Shown: in pieces, positions 42,838-50,275 of the stretch
Numbering within the stretch: the stretch's first letter is position 1
Layout of the letters: each line of letters begins with the position of its first letter
DNA from: Bradyrhizobium zhengyangense
GTDB lineage: Bacteria > Pseudomonadota > Alphaproteobacteria > Rhizobiales > Xanthobacteraceae
Assembly (NCBI RefSeq): GCF_022012435.1
Contig: NZ_JAKLUA010000010.1
Coordinates: 124,001-188,000, forward strand
Direction of reading: 5' to 3'
DNA length: 64,000 nt
Notes under the pieces: generated by a model
Seen by the model: only the letters and a program-made list of their open reading frames with translations
The model's database searches: none
Told to the model about the DNA's origin: nothing
Position numbers and translations under genes: made by a program

Positions 42838-43644
42838 TTACGCAAGCTCATCCGTCCACACCTTGAAGCTGACGAGTGTGTTGGGCCCGAAGGTCTGGGT
42901 AATCGGAACATCTGCGGCATCGCGGCCCTGAGCAATCAGCACGCGGCCGATTCGCGGAGTGTTGTTGCGTGGATCGAAAGTGTACCAGCGACCGCCGAGA
43001 TAGGCTTCGAACCAGCCTGCGAAATCCCCGACAGCGTGGGGCGGCGGGATGCCGATGTCGCCGAGATAGCCGGTACAATAGCGCGCCGGAATGTTCATGC
43101 AGCGGCACAATGCGATCGCAAGATGCGCATAGTCGCGGCAGACGCCTTTGCGCTCGTTGAATACTTCCCAAGCGGTCATGGTGGGCCGCGCGTGCTCGTA
43201 GCCGAACGCGATGCGATCATGCACGAAATCGCAGATCGCCTGGACCCGTGGCCAACCCGGCGCCACTTGCTCGAACAGCTTCCATGCGATGTCGGAGAGC
43301 CGATCGGTTTCGCAGTAGCGGCTGCCGAGCAGATAGACGATGGTATCAGATGGAAGATCCTCCACCGCGTGTTGCGTGGCGGACGGCGCGATCATGTCGG
43401 GCAATCCGCTATCGCGCACCGTCCCTTCGGCAGCAAGGCGCATGCGACCGGCGGGCGCAACGAGCCGGTTGCACCAGTTTCCGAAGCCATCGCGGTAGGG
43501 CGTGATCGGCACGGCAGGCTCGGTGGTGAGGTAATCCGGCACAATGATGTCGGATGCCCGGGTAAAGTGCATCCCGACCACGGCAATCAACGGCGTGACC
43601 TGCTCGAAGTCGTAGATTATTTCGAAGCCAACACCGATCTTCAT
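42838..43644 (-). CDS. transglutaminase-like family protein
   Basis: A 268-residue protein with an N-terminal beta-rich domain and a transglutaminase-like core. The nucleophile Cys169 lies in RKGVCRDYAHLAIALCR, and Asp224 in WYTFDPRNN would be the triad acid. The usual triad His (DFHAWFEAY pattern) is replaced: the segment reads DFAGWFEAYLGG, with Ala209 at that position. A nearby His203 (PPPHAVGDF) might substitute. Family members are cysteine peptidases or amidases. Stand-alone gene, no signal peptide. Confidence 0.88.
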   Translation of the reverse strand: MKIGVGFEIIYDFEQVTPLIAVVGMHFTRASDIIVPDYLTTEPAVPITPYRDGFGNWCNRLVAPAGRMRLAAEGTVRDSGLPDMIAPSATQHAVEDLPSDTIVYLLGSRYCETDRLSDIAWKLFEQVAPGWPRVQAICDFVHDRIAFGYEHARPTMTAWEVFNERKGVCRDYAHLAIALCRCMNIPARYCTGYLGDIGIPPPHAVGDFAGWFEAYLGGRWYTFDPRNNTPRIGRVLIAQGRDAADVPITQTFGPNTLVSFKVWTDELA

Positions 43645-43722
43645 GCTTTTGGCCTGACCCCGATTGCATCGACTCGAATTGGCTGCGTGGATGATCGCGC
43701 TGACAAGGGTGACCTCCGGCCG

Positions 43723-43896
43723 TCACTTCAAGGTAGAGGCTTCCTTGGTGATGGCCGAGATCGAACTGCCAGACTTGCGAACGACGCTGATAAACTGCTC
43801 ATCCGATAGCTTGAGCCGCTTGCGCAGGAGCTTGACCTGCACTTTGTCTCTCAAATCCAGCGAATTGCGGAAGTATGTCGGCTTGCGCCTGTACAT
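43723..43896 (-). CDS. DUF3606-like small protein
   Basis: A 57-residue basic protein beginning MYRRKPTYFRNSLDL. The pattern KVQVKLLRKRLKLSDEQFISVVRKSG resembles the DUF3606 family of about 60-residue proteins common in rhizobia. The ATG at 43896 has gagag upstream and gives the family length; the longer frame is not supported. Function unknown. Confidence 0.65.
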   Translation of the reverse strand: MYRRKPTYFRNSLDLRDKVQVKLLRKRLKLSDEQFISVVRKSGSSISAITKEASTLK

Positions 43897-44109
43897 GTGA
43901 ATCTCTCGCGATGAAGGAGTAGACCGGATCGCGACCAAGCGGGCATTACGCCGCTCCGGCCGCGATGGTGACTGTCCCGCTGCTCGCGAAGATTCTGTCG
44001 CCACGAAGCCAACCTTCTCAAGGAACCCGTGTTCCACTGCCTTGATAATTATCTCGTCCTTGGACGAATTGGAGGGCAACCGGAAGAACCCCGGAAGGTC
44101 GCATGCAAC

Positions 44110-44146
44110 AAAAACGCCGCCCGCTTAAATGAAGCGCAGGCGGCGG
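44110..44146 (-). terminator. Rho-independent terminator-like hairpin
   Basis: On the minus strand the stem GCCGCCTGCGCTT / AAGCGGGCGGC around CATTT is followed by GTTTTTG. No gene is seen just upstream on that strand. The 524-nt gap 43897-44420 otherwise holds only the duplicated upstream segment (about 44265-44345) and leader copy 4, so the hairpin may end a small unannotated transcript starting near 44330. Confidence 0.55.
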
Positions 44147-44362
44147 CTCTCCAGCCCCGGGAGGGAGATTGTAAAATCCCGATGTAGGTTTGTCTGACGG
44201 GATGACGCAAGGTTCAACCGGCGAGCGATCGCGCTTCGGATTCCCGTTCACCCGGCACGGCAGCAATCGCGGATGGTTCCTGGCTGGAACCAAAACAAAG
44301 CGCTCGCTATCCGGCTGATAACAGCGCACAGTCCGACGACCATCGAGCGGCCCCTTAGCATC

Positions 44363-44395
44363 TATCGGCGATGTGAACGCAAGTCGCGCTCCCGC
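44363..44395 (+). promoter_or_regulatory. recurrent leader element, copy 4
   Basis: On the plus strand it begins TATCGGCGATGTGAACGC and ends GCGCTCCCGC, 25 nt before the start at 44421. It is the inverted-duplicate counterpart of copy 2. Confidence 0.65.
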
Positions 44396-44420
44396 TCACC
44401 CCCTACAGCGGAGCATGAGC

Positions 44421-44621
44421 ATGTCAACTCGACGATCTCCGGAGCAATCGAGCACGTTCGAAGACCGCCTGGCGCAAGAAGCGATCAGTTTGCGCCAACA
44501 GGCCAAGGAAATGCCCTCTGGCGTTCGCCGCACGGAGCTTTTGCAAAAAGCGCGGCAGCTTGACGTTGCCGGCGAGGTCAACAAGTGGCTGACGTCGCCT
44601 GGCTTACAGCCACCATCTTGA
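44421..44621 (+). CDS. small protein of unknown function, paralogue B
   Basis: A 66-residue protein, 51/66 identical to the one at 41153-41353. The start is set at ATG 44421 to match its paralogue; an ATG two codons earlier is also possible. It is helical and charged (FEDRLAQEAISLRQQAKEM, LLQKARQLDVAGEVNKW). The gene and its upstream region form one arm of an inverted duplication. Function unknown. Confidence 0.75.
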   Translation: MSTRRSPEQSSTFEDRLAQEAISLRQQAKEMPSGVRRTELLQKARQLDVAGEVNKWLTSPGLQPPS

Positions 44622-44744
44622 ACTCAGGTGTTAGCGTTAGAAAGAGCCGCTTCCGGCGTGACCGTCGGTGCAGACCGGCCCCAGGGCTGTGAATCCCTGC
44701 TCATGAGGGTAGGGAACGGGCGTCATGCGGCGGAGTTGACAACC

Positions 44745-44990
44745 ATGACACTTGTCAGCGCTCTCGAGGAGTCGTTCGACATCGCCTGGAGCTTTCTTGA
44801 GAAGTCCGGCGAGTTGAGAGGAGCGGCGGAGTCCGAGGACATCCTTCTGAATTCGATCGAGCAGCAGCTGCGCAAGGGCGAGCGAAGGAAGCTCATGCTC
44901 GCCAACAGGGCGATTTCAGCCTACCGCGCGCAGGTCGCGAGGATTCCGGCGTTCAGGGGGAGGATACTCGAGCTCCTGGAGGGACAATGA
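44745..44990 (+). CDS. small helical protein of unknown function
   Basis: An 81-residue protein beginning MTLVSALEESFDIAWSFLEKSG, predicted to be all helical, with a basic centre (QQLRKGERRKLMLANRAI). The end pattern ARIPAFRGRILELLEGQ is regular and coding-like. It overlaps the next small gene by 4 nt (ATGA), so the two are translationally coupled. Function unknown. Confidence 0.62.
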   Translation: MTLVSALEESFDIAWSFLEKSGELRGAAESEDILLNSIEQQLRKGERRKLMLANRAISAYRAQVARIPAFRGRILELLEGQ

Positions 44991-45169
44991 TCAGGAACGA
45001 AGCGAATGCCCGCCACGTGCGGGAAGCCAACAAATCATTCAAGGCGACCAGCAAGGCCAAGCCACAGACCGACTATGCGAAAGCGGAGCAATCCTTTCAG
45101 GAAAATCGCGAACGCCTGAAGGCGGAGCGTCTGGCAAGGGAAGCCCACGCAAAGGATGCTTCGAAATAG
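44987..45169 (+). CDS. small highly charged helical protein
   Basis: A 60-residue Lys/Glu/Ala-rich protein (MIRNEANARHVREANKSF..., ERLKAERLAREAHAKDASK), likely one long helix or partly disordered. It overlaps the preceding gene by 4 nt. The composition recalls small nucleic-acid-binding proteins, but there is no specific motif. Confidence 0.6.
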   Translation: MIRNEANARHVREANKSFKATSKAKPQTDYAKAEQSFQENRERLKAERLAREAHAKDASK

Positions 45170-45208
45170 CCTCTTCTGCAGATGGCCTCGTGTCACCCTG
45201 GTCCGGGT

Positions 45209-45433
45209 CTAAAGCATCGAGAGAACGACGATCCCGTCTTCAAGCTCTCCGGAAGCAAGGCGCGCCCGCGCGATCTGCTCGAACTCCGTGCGATATTTGT
45301 GGAGATAGCTGAAGGCCTGCTTGTCGGTCTGAAATGTCGTCGTCAGTCTGCATATCTGTCGCGCCGCCCCGTGCGCGAGAGTAAAGGTAATGGTTCCACC
45401 ACCGTCCGACTTGGCTCTGGGCACGATCAGCAC
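45209..45433 (-). CDS. small protein of unknown function
   Basis: A 74-residue protein beginning MLIVPRAKSDGGGTITFTLAH, with a beta-rich first half and helical second half (DKQAFSYLHKYRTEFEQIARAR). It ends GELEDGIVVLSML. I do not know a named family. It lies 28 nt after the following minus-strand gene in transcription order, so the two may be co-transcribed. Confidence 0.6.
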   Translation of the reverse strand: MLIVPRAKSDGGGTITFTLAHGAARQICRLTTTFQTDKQAFSYLHKYRTEFEQIARARLASGELEDGIVVLSML

Positions 45434-45461
45434 TCCGGCTTGGGACGGTCATTGAAGCGGG

Positions 45462-45704
45462 TTATTTTGGCGACTTCCTTGCGCGCTTCTTGGGCGCCGG
45501 CGCCGGCATCGCTTCCGCTGCAGCGGCGTCAGCGGCTTCCTTGGCCTGCCGCAACTCGCGCAGTCGCGCCATGTTCTTGCGAACCTCGAGGCCCTGGCGC
45601 TCGACATCCGCGATCGCCCGTACACCTTCTTCCGCGGCCAGACGCTGACGCTGGGAGCGTGCAATTGCTTCGGGCGACGGTACTGCCGATTTCCTGGCGC
45701 TCAT
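45462..45704 (-). CDS. small helical protein with basic C-terminus
   Basis: An 80-residue protein starting MSARKSAVPSPEAIARSQRQ, mostly helical (AAEEGVRAIADVERQGLEV, KNMARLRELRQAKEAAD), with an Ala/Pro-rich linker and a basic tail (PAPKKRARKSPK). Such tails often contact nucleic acids. It lies upstream of the 74-residue gene on the same strand. Function unknown. Confidence 0.6.
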   Translation of the reverse strand: MSARKSAVPSPEAIARSQRQRLAAEEGVRAIADVERQGLEVRKNMARLRELRQAKEAADAAAAEAMPAPAPKKRARKSPK

Positions 45705-45727
45705 CCTTCACCCTGTCATGCAATGGG

Positions 45728-45760
45728 CAAAACCCGCTCAATCCAGGGATCGAGCGGGTA
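45728..45760 (-). terminator. terminator after cspA
   Basis: On the minus strand the stem ACCCGCTC / GAGCGGGT is followed by TTTTGCCC. A second hairpin (gccgtttca / tgaaacggc, 45766-45792) lies just upstream of it. Together they would end the cspA transcript about 40-70 nt after its stop. Confidence 0.65.
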
Positions 45761-45801
45761 CCACGGCCGTTTCAGTACATCCGTGAAACGGCGCTACGAA
45801 A

Positions 45802-46011
45802 TCAGGCCAGCGAGAGGTTCTCTGCGCTGACTTTGCCCCGCATCTTGTCGGTCTTGGCTTCGAAATTGACCTTCTGGCCCTCGGCGAGGCCCGCAAGGCC
45901 AGCACGTTCGACCGCGCTGATGTGAACGAACACATCGTTGCTGCCATCGTCCGGCTGGATGAATCCAAAGCCTTTTTGGCCGTTAAACCACTTCACGGTA
46001 CCTGTCGTCAT
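45802..46011 (-). CDS. cspA: cold shock protein (CspA family)
   Basis: A 69-residue single cold-shock domain. RNP1 (KGFGFIQ) and RNP2 (VFVHISAV) nucleic-acid-binding motifs are intact, after MTTGTVKWFNGQ. It binds single-stranded RNA/DNA as an RNA chaperone. The ATG at 46011 is the family start; the longer frame is its 5' leader. A long leader is usual for this family and may carry temperature control, but no specific fold was identified. Confidence 0.96.
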   Translation of the reverse strand: MTTGTVKWFNGQKGFGFIQPDDGSNDVFVHISAVERAGLAGLAEGQKVNFEAKTDKMRGKVSAENLSLA

Positions 46012-46449
46012 GTTCTTCTCCAAAGCGCGCACGCGCGCGCCGCGCGACAATCACGCGGACGTTTCAACTTCGTCGATGTCTTTGGAAAAGGAGCCCGCGG
46101 GCACGTTCAACAAGGCACAGCGGCTAATCGAATGACGTCAATATACACATCATCTGCGCTTTTACAAGGAAGGCAGCCAATTTGTTTTCAATCCTGCGGT
46201 TTTGACGCTGCGCGGGCCTAGTTCCAGGCAGAACGCCGGCGCGCGCGAGAGGCCTTTATCGATTGACTTGGCCGCGCGAGGGTGGTCTCGTCGTTGCCAC
46301 TGAACCGCATCGCCGTAACGTGCAAACCTGCTCGTTCGAGGCCGGCGAAGGCATCCGCGGTCACTCTCATTCTCCCATTTGTAACAAGTCTCCTGCGCAA
46401 TCGGCTGCGTGCAGGATCACCTCATTTCGCAGCCCAGCGAGGAGTTTCA
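46012..46449. other. 438-nt divergent region between cspA and rpsU
   Basis: This stretch carries the 5' leader of cspA on the minus strand and the promoter region of rpsU on the plus strand. An AT-richer patch at about 46130-46190 (aatatacacatcatctgcg, ttgttttcaat) could hold promoters. No convincing gene is present; a 60-codon minus-strand frame at 46218-46400 was not accepted. Confidence 0.5.
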
Positions 46450-46743
46450 ATGCAGGTTCTTGTTCGCGACAACAATGTCGATCAGGCGCTTCGCGTTCTG
46501 AAGAAGAAGATGCAGCGGGAAGGCGTCTTCCGCGAAATGAAGCAGCGGCGTGCCTATGAGAAGCCTTCCGAGCGAAAGACGCGCGAGAAGTCCGAAGCCA
46601 TTCGGCGAGCCCGCAAGCTCGCCCGTAAGCAGGCCATCAGGGAAGGCTTATTGCCGGCACCTCCGAAGAAGAAGCTCCCCGAACGCAAGCCACCCCTTCC
46701 GCAGACTTCGGCGTCCGCCACCCAGAAAGCTCTGATTTCCTAA
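46450..46743 (+). CDS. rpsU: 30S ribosomal protein S21
   Basis: A 97-residue protein. The S21 core is unmistakable (MQVLVRDNNVDQALRVLKKK, EMKQRRAYEKPSERK, ARKLARKQA). A C-terminal extension rich in Pro and Lys (PPKKKLPERKPPLPQ) goes beyond the usual 70-75 residues, as in other alphaproteobacteria. The gene has gcgaggag 6-7 nt before the ATG. S21 takes part in translation initiation. It lies beside the divergent cspA gene; many rhizobia have several rpsU copies. Confidence 0.95.
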   Translation: MQVLVRDNNVDQALRVLKKKMQREGVFREMKQRRAYEKPSERKTREKSEAIRRARKLARKQAIREGLLPAPPKKKLPERKPPLPQTSASATQKALIS

Positions 46744-46866
46744 GGGCGAGAAGCGACAGATGCGCTGTCCCTATCAGCCTCGGATTGAGCCTGGCGGCAC
46801 CCTCCTCGATCAGGAACGCCCCGTTGACGCTCGTGTTGAAGCAGGACCACATCAAAGGGTGATGCG

Positions 46867-47103
46867 GTGACGCGCTATTATTTCGACATCAGGGACAGCA
46901 CCGGGCTCTATCCCGACGAGGAAGGGCTGGAGTTTCCAACTCAGCGTGAAGCTGAGGTAGAAGCAGCCGAGACGCTGGCAGGCCTGGCGCGCGATCTCGC
47001 GAGCCTGGATGAACGTCAAGACGTTGCAGTCGAGGTGCGAACCGACAGCGGGAGCCTGTTTCAGGCGGCGTTCATCTTCAGCGGCAACAGAACAACACAG
47101 TAG
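46867..47103 (+). CDS. small DUF6894-like protein
   Basis: A 78-residue acidic protein starting at GTG 46867 (MTRYYFDIRDSTGLYPDEEG). The opening RYYFDIRD-x(4)-PDEEGLEF and the helix EAEVEAAETLAGLARDL are typical of the small DUF6894 family abundant in rhizobia. The end is beta-rich (VAVEVRTDSGSLFQAAFIF). Function unknown. It is a stand-alone gene. Confidence 0.75.
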   Translation: MTRYYFDIRDSTGLYPDEEGLEFPTQREAEVEAAETLAGLARDLASLDERQDVAVEVRTDSGSLFQAAFIFSGNRTTQ

Positions 47104-47117
47104 GGCTGGCGGAGCTT

Positions 47118-47181
47118 CAGCCTGATCAGTTCCCGGGCGACGCAAACTGCTCATGAATTGGCCGGCTTTTTCGAAGCCTAG
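47118..47181 (+). pseudogene. remnant of an alpha/beta hydrolase 3' end
   Basis: The frame ending at TAG 47179-47181 reads TAHELAGFFEA, matching TAKELAGFFEV at the C-terminus of the dehalogenase-like protein (21583-22473). At DNA level 47148-47188 matches 22440-22480 at 34 of 41 positions, including 11 identical bases spanning and following the stop codon. Upstream a different frame reads LQPDQFPGDA, like FFPEEFPSE, so a frameshift separates the pieces. The rest of the gene is gone. Confidence 0.7.
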
Positions 47182-47221
47182 GATCATGAACTCCCACATC
47201 GCCCGCGGCCAGGACCGCGAT

Positions 47222-47932
47222 CTATGCCAGGCTGGCTATGCCCGCGTCTCGCAAACGGGCAAGGACCGCAAGGTCACGCTTAAACCATTTCCGGTCTGAT
47301 CGCGCGGCGAGCACGATACTATCAAACATCGAGGATCGTTCGAACCGTCCCAGCCCGATATTCAGAGCGGTGCCATCGAAGTCCAGGGCCTGCCAGTTCG
47401 ATGCGGCCAGAGCGTTCCGCGTTACCAACACGTGTCGCTCGGGATCGAGCTTTATCTTGTCCCCCGGGATGGCTTCGAAGCTGATCCCACCTGGAAATTC
47501 GGCCTGAGCGATGTCGAGCGCCCAGTCGGACGTGGCATAGAATTCCTTCACAAAGAGATCGTGAGCTTCCCGACGTCGTTGATTTTCTTCAGTGGTCGCC
47601 TTGGAACGCGAGAGCAGGCTTCCGTTTATCTTCGCGGCACTGATGCGACCGGAAAGCACAACCCGCTCGAAAACGCATCCCCAAAGAAATAGCGGGGCGT
47701 CTCCGAGTCGCTTGAGACCTCGCAGAGACACGTCACGGAACACCCCCTCGTATATCGAGCAATTCATCTGCGAAGCCCGCTCAAGGTCTATCCGCTCAAA
47801 CAGGTTAAGCGGCGCCCCCTCACCACGGCGGGCGACGCACCCACTGAACTCGCAATCGACGGCGGTGAAATCCGACAGACGGACGCCGGACGCTTTGCAA
47901 AAGAACCGTCCTCCGACGACTTCTGTAGGCAT
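47222..47932 (-). CDS. protein of unknown function with pentapeptide-like N-terminal half
   Basis: A 236-residue soluble protein. The first 110 residues show loosely repeated five-residue steps of A/C-D/N-L/F type (LSDFTAVDCEFSGC, LFERIDLERASQMNCS, GVFRDVSLRGLKRLG, GCVFERVVLSG), as in pentapeptide-repeat beta helices. The second half is mixed helix and strand, with a well-formed WQALDFDGTAL segment. No catalytic motif was found. The gene stands alone; a scaffold or inhibitor-like role is conceivable but not shown. Confidence 0.65.
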   Translation of the reverse strand: MPTEVVGGRFFCKASGVRLSDFTAVDCEFSGCVARRGEGAPLNLFERIDLERASQMNCSIYEGVFRDVSLRGLKRLGDAPLFLWGCVFERVVLSGRISAAKINGSLLSRSKATTEENQRRREAHDLFVKEFYATSDWALDIAQAEFPGGISFEAIPGDKIKLDPERHVLVTRNALAASNWQALDFDGTALNIGLGRFERSSMFDSIVLAARSDRKWFKRDLAVLARLRDAGIASLA

Positions 47933-48134
47933 TCCCTCGGCTCTTCGCCCTATGCGTTTGACCGGAGTGAACGGTAGCGTTACCAGGAAATATCTGCAAC
48001 GGATCAGACGCGATTTCGCGCTCGGCCAATCGATTCCGGTCTATCCCGATAGCCGGACAATTCAAGCTCGCGAGCGCGGACCAGGTTTCCACTTTGCCTT
48101 CGGAAGCAGGGAGCCGTGGACTTCGCTTACCATT

Positions 48135-48917
48135 TCAGTTCAAGCGATCAGGCCCAGCCAGCAGTCGCAATACAATCCCGAACAATTCGCTCTGCGAGGA
48201 GATGCCGAGCCGCTCATAGGCGCGCTTGCGATAGGTCAGGGTCGAATGCAGGCTGATGCCGAGCTCTTGCGAGATCGCCTCCGAGCTGAGGCCGGAGAGT
48301 ATGCGGCGGCAGACCTCCTGCTCGCGCGGTGTCAGCGCGGCAAGCGGCGCGCGTGTCGCGAACAACGCGGCGAGATTCTGGTCGGGCGTTGCAGCCGGCT
48401 GGAAGTGACGGGCGACGCTGGCGCCGATGACAGGCGCGATGGCCTGCAGCCGTGCACGCTCGGCATCGGCAAAGCGCCCCTGGGCGGTGATCCGATAGAA
48501 ATTAACGTAGAAGCAGGTGTCGCCGGCCCAGATCGCGGTGGCACATTTGTCGACGATATCGGAATCGTTGAAGAAGATTTTCCGGTAGCGCGCGCCGTAC
48601 ATGCGCGGGGCGAAGGACGGCAGCATGATCGGTGCACCGCCCTCGCCTTCGAAAAGCGCATCACGGTTGGGATCGGATTGGTGAAATTGCCCGGCATAGG
48701 CGGCGCCGAGATCGCTGCCGGTCGGGATATTGCCGGCATCGAGCAGGCAGCGCGCCGCACCCGCGCGCGTCAGCGCGAACACCATGCAATGACCGACGCC
48801 AGCCTGCCTTCGCAACGTGTCGATCAGGATGCTTGGAAAGTCGGGACGACCGATGGCGAGCACCGCGGGCGTGACATCGCCCGCCGCAGGAGTTTGGGCC
48901 ATCGTGTGGGGCCGCAT
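48135..48917 (-). CDS. LuxR-family transcriptional regulator
   Basis: A 260-residue single-component regulator with an N-terminal sensory region (QFHQSDPNRDALF segment) and a C-terminal LuxR HTH (LTPREQEVCRRILSGLSS, LGISLHSTLTYRKRAYERL). There is no phospho-acceptor domain. The ATG at 48917 (MRPHTMAQ) has ggagg 6 nt upstream and is preferred to the TTG at 48932. A decayed relative of its central region lies at 21300-21515, beside the dehalogenase-like gene. It precedes no clear operon; the luciferase-like gene lies behind it on the same strand. Confidence 0.88.
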   Translation of the reverse strand: MRPHTMAQTPAAGDVTPAVLAIGRPDFPSILIDTLRRQAGVGHCMVFALTRAGAARCLLDAGNIPTGSDLGAAYAGQFHQSDPNRDALFEGEGGAPIMLPSFAPRMYGARYRKIFFNDSDIVDKCATAIWAGDTCFYVNFYRITAQGRFADAERARLQAIAPVIGASVARHFQPAATPDQNLAALFATRAPLAALTPREQEVCRRILSGLSSEAISQELGISLHSTLTYRKRAYERLGISSQSELFGIVLRLLAGPDRLN

Positions 48918-49000
48918 GGGGTTCCTCCGCAAAAGTTCTTTTGGCGGAAGATAGCAGCAAGGGGGGATCGTCGGAAGGCGCCGTCCCGATTGTGCGCCCC

Positions 49001-50206
49001 CTACCCTGCCGCCGCCTTCACTGGCGCGACATTGATCGCGAGCTTGCCGTAGCGGTCAGTGAAGGCCTCGGTGTCGATCTCTTCCAACTTGATCTCGCCG
49101 CTCATGACGCCCTGCTTCCATTCGGCCTGGGCCGGGTCGTTCTGGAACTCCGGCATCACTTCGCGGCCGAACAGCTCGAGCGATTCGCAGATGTGCTCGT
49201 GGCTGTTCTTGCCGGCCTGATTGAGCAGAATGACCTGGTCGATATGCGAGGATTGGAAGCGCTTCAGCTTCCTGCGGATCGTCTCGGGCGAGCCGATCAG
49301 GCCGCCGCGCAGCGCGGCCTCCTGCGCCTCAGGGTTCTCGCGCTTCCACTTGTTGTATTCGTCCCACATGTTGACGGTGTAGGGCGCCGGCCGCTGGCGG
49401 TTCTGCGAGGCGCCGTAGAAGCGCAGCGCGAACTGGAAGAAGGTGGCGCCGTCGGCGCGCGCACGCGCCTCTTCATCCGTCTTGGCGCACATGAAGAACG
49501 ACACTAGCGCCATGTTCGGATTGATCTCGTAGTCAGCGAGCTTTGCGAGACGCTTGGTCATGGCGTTGTAGTAAGCGTGCACCCAGGCATGCGCGGCATC
49601 GGCGCTGACGAACTGGAAGCCGAGCGCGCCAAAGCCGTGGCGGCCGGCACGCTCGATGGTCGGCAGCTGCGAGCAGGCCATCCATAGCGGCGGATGCGGC
49701 TTCTGCACGGGCTTCGGCACGACATTGCGCAACGGGATATCGAAATACTTGCCGTGATGTTCGGAGCCGGCATCCCTGAACATCGGGAAGATCGCGGCAA
49801 CGGCCTCCTCGAACACTTCCTTCTTGGTCTCCATATCGCGGCCAAACGGCGTGAGCTCGGTGATGGACGCGCTCTCGCCCATGCCGAACTCGCAGCGGCC
49901 GTTGGACAAGAGGTCGAGCACCGCGACGCGCTCGGCGACGCGCGCCGGATGGTTGGTGGTGAGCTGGAGGATACCGTGGCCGAGCCGGATGTTTTTCGTG
50001 CGCTGGCTCGCGGCGGCAAGAAACGATTCCGGCGAAGGCGAGTGCGAATATTCTTCAAGGAAGTGATGCTCGACCACCCAGGCATGGTCGTAGCCGAGAC
50101 GATCGGCCAGTTCCATCTGAGAGAGCGCGTTCTGGTAAAGGGCGAGCTCGTCGCCGGCCACCCAGGGCCGCGGCAGTTGCAGCTCATAGAAGATGCCGAA
50201 CTTCAT
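49001..50206 (-). CDS. luciferase-like (LLM-class) flavin-dependent monooxygenase
   Basis: A 401-residue member of the bacterial luciferase-like family (MKFGIFYELQLPRPW, AWVVEHHFLEEYSHSPSPE, IRLGHGILQLTTNHP, EFGMGESASITEL). The EHHF segment and the SxxPxxFLAAA stretch line the flavin pocket. Such enzymes use FMNH2 from a separate reductase and O2 to oxygenate aldehydes, ketones or sulfonates; the flavin reductase at 16397 is one conceivable donor but far away. The ATG at 50206 starts the family N-terminus. Substrate unknown. Confidence 0.92.
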   Translation of the reverse strand: MKFGIFYELQLPRPWVAGDELALYQNALSQMELADRLGYDHAWVVEHHFLEEYSHSPSPESFLAAASQRTKNIRLGHGILQLTTNHPARVAERVAVLDLLSNGRCEFGMGESASITELTPFGRDMETKKEVFEEAVAAIFPMFRDAGSEHHGKYFDIPLRNVVPKPVQKPHPPLWMACSQLPTIERAGRHGFGALGFQFVSADAAHAWVHAYYNAMTKRLAKLADYEINPNMALVSFFMCAKTDEEARARADGATFFQFALRFYGASQNRQRPAPYTVNMWDEYNKWKRENPEAQEAALRGGLIGSPETIRRKLKRFQSSHIDQVILLNQAGKNSHEHICESLELFGREVMPEFQNDPAQAEWKQGVMSGEIKLEEIDTEAFTDRYGKLAINVAPVKAAAG

Positions 50207-50275
50207 GACGCCTCTCCCAGTTTTCTTGCCCGCTTATTCTTGTTGCGGGCATCTTAATGCGTGAGGCGGCGCTGT

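Noticed and set aside
46218..46400. A 60-codon minus-strand frame between cspA and rpsU
   Set aside because: It lies in the divergent promoter region, has no ribosome-binding site I could see, and has shadow-like Arg/Ala composition.
40480..47932. Prophage or anti-phage defence island
   Set aside because: The many small genes raised the idea, but no integrase, structural, nuclease or toxin-antitoxin motifs were found; they look like small host-genus families.
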